A stretch of 16,472 nucleotides of DNA from Halanaerobiales bacterium (GTDB taxonomy: Bacteria > Bacillota_F > Halanaerobiia > DY22613): positions 1 through 16,472 of the forward strand of contig JAGMES010000094.1 of NCBI GenBank assembly GCA_023128035.1. Reading direction: 5' to 3'. The notes below the pieces were generated by a model. That model saw nothing but the letters and a program-made list of their open reading frames with translations. It did not search any database and had not been told where the DNA came from. This document shows, one piece after another, positions 14,723-16,472 of the stretch (position 1 is the stretch's first letter; the number at the start of each line of letters is the position of its first letter). The translations under genes and the position numbers were made by a program.

Positions 14723-14731
14723 GGGGGGGGG
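14723..14731 (+). repeat. Run of nine G at the chemoreceptor ribosome-binding site
   Basis: Nine consecutive G (14723-14731) lie in otherwise AT-rich intergenic DNA and end four bases before the GTG start at 14736. There is no other Shine-Dalgarno sequence, so the tract itself must act as the site. Poly-G tracts of this length are prone to slipped-strand length changes. Confidence 0.85.
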
Positions 14732-14735
14732 CTTA

Positions 14736-16397
14736 GTGAGCATTAAGCAAAAATTAGTCGTTTTATTTTTAATCTTGACTTTACTTCCTATGGGTATAAT
14801 TGCGGTTTATTCGATATCTACTTCTACTGTAGCTTTAAAAGAAAGTGGAACATTATTTTTGGAAGCTAAATTAGAAGCTTTTGCACAAATAGTAATTCAA
14901 GAAGTAGGGGGTAGAAATCTATCAGCTTTTTTGCAAAAAGTTGTACTTAAAAATTTGGCTGATAGAGCCAAAGAAGAAAAATATTTTAAAAATGGATATC
15001 TAAGAATTATAAAAAGAGATGGAACTGTAGTTTATGATCCTGATGAGAGCTTGGTTGATAATAATTTAGTAGAAGAATCATTTGTTGCAAGTGCTCTGGA
15101 ACAAAAAGAGGGTTATTACCATTTTGTTGACGAAGGGATTCATTACGAAGGTAATTTATCCTATAATGAAGATTTAGAAATACTTCTATGGGCTTTAGTT
15201 CCTAGAAATGAAGTATATGAAGTAGCAAATAAAATGAAAACTAATATTCTTTGGAGTATTCTTGCTGTGGGAGTTATTATTAGTATTATTGGTTTACTTG
15301 TTGCAAATTCAATTTCTAATCCACTTAAAAAAGTTGTAGGTGATGTAACACATATTGCTGAAAATCTGGATTTTACTTCTTTAACTATTAAGGAATACGA
15401 AAATCGTAAAGATGAAATTGGAGTTTTGGCAAACTCAGTTACGAAACTTGTAGAAAATTGGACTGTTATACTTGAAAAAGCAAAGGTAACTTCAAAAAAT
15501 TTACTTGAATCAGGCGCTCAATTAGCAGAAGCATCCGAAGATTCTTCTGCTGCTTCTGAAGAGATTTCTGCTTCTATTGAAGAAGTTGCTACCAGAGCGA
15601 ATGATCAAACAAATTTCTTAAATCAAACTAAAGATGCAATAAATCAGTTGGTTCGTAATTTAAGTGATTCTTCAAGAGTTGGCGAAGATGCTCTTAGTCT
15701 AGCCTCGACTACTCTTGAAACTGCGTCAATGGGTCAAAAATCTATAAATGCTGTTGTGACTCAGATGAACAATATTAATTTAGTTATAGGGCAAATTTCT
15801 GAAGTTGTTGAGAGTTTAGTTTTAAAATCAAATAAGATTGGTGAAATTGTGAATTTGATTGATAGTATTGCTAATCAAACGCAACTGTTAGCCTTAAATG
15901 CTGCTATTGAAGCTGCACGAGCCGGTGAAGCTGGTAGAGGATTTAGTGTTGTCTCAGATGAAATTAAACAATTAGCTGAAGAATCAATGAAATCAGCGAA
16001 TCAAATTAAAGGGTTAATTAATGAGATTCAGAATGAATCAAATAAAGCTAGTGAAGCGATGGATACTGGAAAACAAGAAGTTAAAACAGGTGTAAAAGTC
16101 GTGGATGAAGCTGGTAATTTATTTAACAAAATTACTACTGCATCTGCAACTAATTTAAAGGGTTCTGAACAAGCTAATAAGTCTTTGAAAGAAGCAATCA
16201 ATAATGCAGATATAATTATTGATCGAATTCAAGAAGTTGCAGGTATTGCAGAGGAAACTGCTTCTTCTGCACAAGAAGTATCTGCATCAACTGAAGAACA
16301 AACTGCTACAATGGAACAGGTATCAGCCTCGGCGACAATTTTGAAAGAGATGGCGATAGAGTTACAAAAAATTGTTAGTCAATTTAAATTAGATTAG
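14736..16397 (+). CDS. Methyl-accepting chemotaxis protein with extracytoplasmic Cache-like sensor
   Basis: A chemoreceptor of 553 residues from GTG 14736. An upstream TTG (14721) would translate the G run into glycines and is less likely. It has TM1 (about 7-27) and an extracytoplasmic domain (about 28-168) with single-Cache features ([19 protein letters not shown], then GYYHFVDEG and [11 protein letters not shown]). TM2 (about 170-191) and a HAMP segment starting [11 protein letters not shown] follow. The cytoplasmic signalling helices have the conserved tip [37 protein letters not shown]. The C-terminus has no CheR-binding pentapeptide. It should pass signals to CheA/CheW; no such genes are in the window. 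The gene starts 36 bases after the binding-protein stop, suggesting an operon and possibly a binding protein-receptor pair. The start region contains the G9 tract. Confidence 0.92.
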   Translation: MSIKQKLVVLFLILTLLPMGIIAVYSISTSTVALKESGTLFLEAKLEAFAQIVIQEVGGRNLSAFLQKVVLKNLADRAKEEKYFKNGYLRIIKRDGTVVYDPDESLVDNNLVEESFVASALEQKEGYYHFVDEGIHYEGNLSYNEDLEILLWALVPRNEVYEVANKMKTNILWSILAVGVIISIIGLLVANSISNPLKKVVGDVTHIAENLDFTSLTIKEYENRKDEIGVLANSVTKLVENWTVILEKAKVTSKNLLESGAQLAEASEDSSAASEEISASIEEVATRANDQTNFLNQTKDAINQLVRNLSDSSRVGEDALSLASTTLETASMGQKSINAVVTQMNNINLVIGQISEVVESLVLKSNKIGEIVNLIDSIANQTQLLALNAAIEAARAGEAGRGFSVVSDEIKQLAEESMKSANQIKGLINEIQNESNKASEAMDTGKQEVKTGVKVVDEAGNLFNKITTASATNLKGSEQANKSLKEAINNADIIIDRIQEVAGIAEETASSAQEVSASTEEQTATMEQVSASATILKEMAIELQKIVSQFKLD

Positions 16398-16403
16398 TTA
16401 GAG

Positions 16404-16450
16404 ATAAGGACTTTTGGCACAATTTAACAGTTCTTATAAATTTTATTTTA
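16404..16450 (+). terminator. Terminator after the chemoreceptor gene
   Basis: ATAAGGACT (16404-16412) pairs with AGTTCTTAT (16429-16437) through nine positions including one G-U, with a 16-base loop, followed by AAATTTTATTTTATT. The stem is modest but directly behind the stop codon. Confidence 0.6.
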
Positions 16451-16472
16451 TTAACAATATACAAAACCCTCC

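Overview
The window is AT-rich and strongly plus-strand biased: every gene I accept reads left to right. The gene set points to an anaerobic, endospore-forming, low-GC Firmicute. It has a complete pro-sigma-K gene, a SleB-type spore cortex hydrolase, a yrrK-yrzB-like pair and a yrrL-yrrM-yrrO-like cluster. The polyamine-type binding protein has an ordinary (non-lipoprotein) signal peptide. That would fit a diderm lineage such as Halanaerobiales, but this taxonomic guess is inference only.

Layout. (1) 78-2424: a membrane-anchored baseplate-J-like protein, then ruvX (TTG start) and an acidic DUF1292 protein, closed by a strong terminator. (2) 2537-3439: an EamA/DMT transporter on its own. (3) 3516-6548: a clear sigma-A promoter, then mltG (cell-wall glycan cleavage), trmR and a U32 protein of the TrhP type. 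The last two belong to one tRNA wobble-uridine modification route (ho5U to mo5U). (4) 6596-7371: sigK, intact and not split by a skin-type element, with a sequence upstream that matches a sigma-K promoter. (5) 7496-8100: the YqeG HAD phosphatase. (6) 8101-8652: a 552-base stretch without a gene. Its 8265-8626 part is closed by a 14-bp perfect inverted repeat and packed with further hairpins. I read it as a large structured RNA or a MITE-like element, and it is the most unusual object here. (7) 8653-9439: sleB and a cluster of hairpins. (8) 9519-10684: a lipoprotein gene broken by an apparent one-base deletion in a G run. (9) 10819-11837: a small Cys-containing protein of unknown function and an AIM24/TIGR00266 protein. 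(10) 12000-13283: an HD-domain phosphohydrolase. (11) 13284-13634: a very AT-rich gap holding a possible 43-codon ORF and a 19-base imperfect direct repeat. (12) 13635-16397: a PotD-like solute-binding protein followed after 36 bases by a chemoreceptor whose ribosome-binding region is a run of nine G, then a terminator.

Most of the window is conserved housekeeping and sporulation content. The accessory or unexplained signals are the 8265-8626 element, the frameshifted lipoprotein, the G9 tract before the chemoreceptor, and the binding protein-chemoreceptor pairing. I saw no tRNA, rRNA, CRISPR array or transposase gene.
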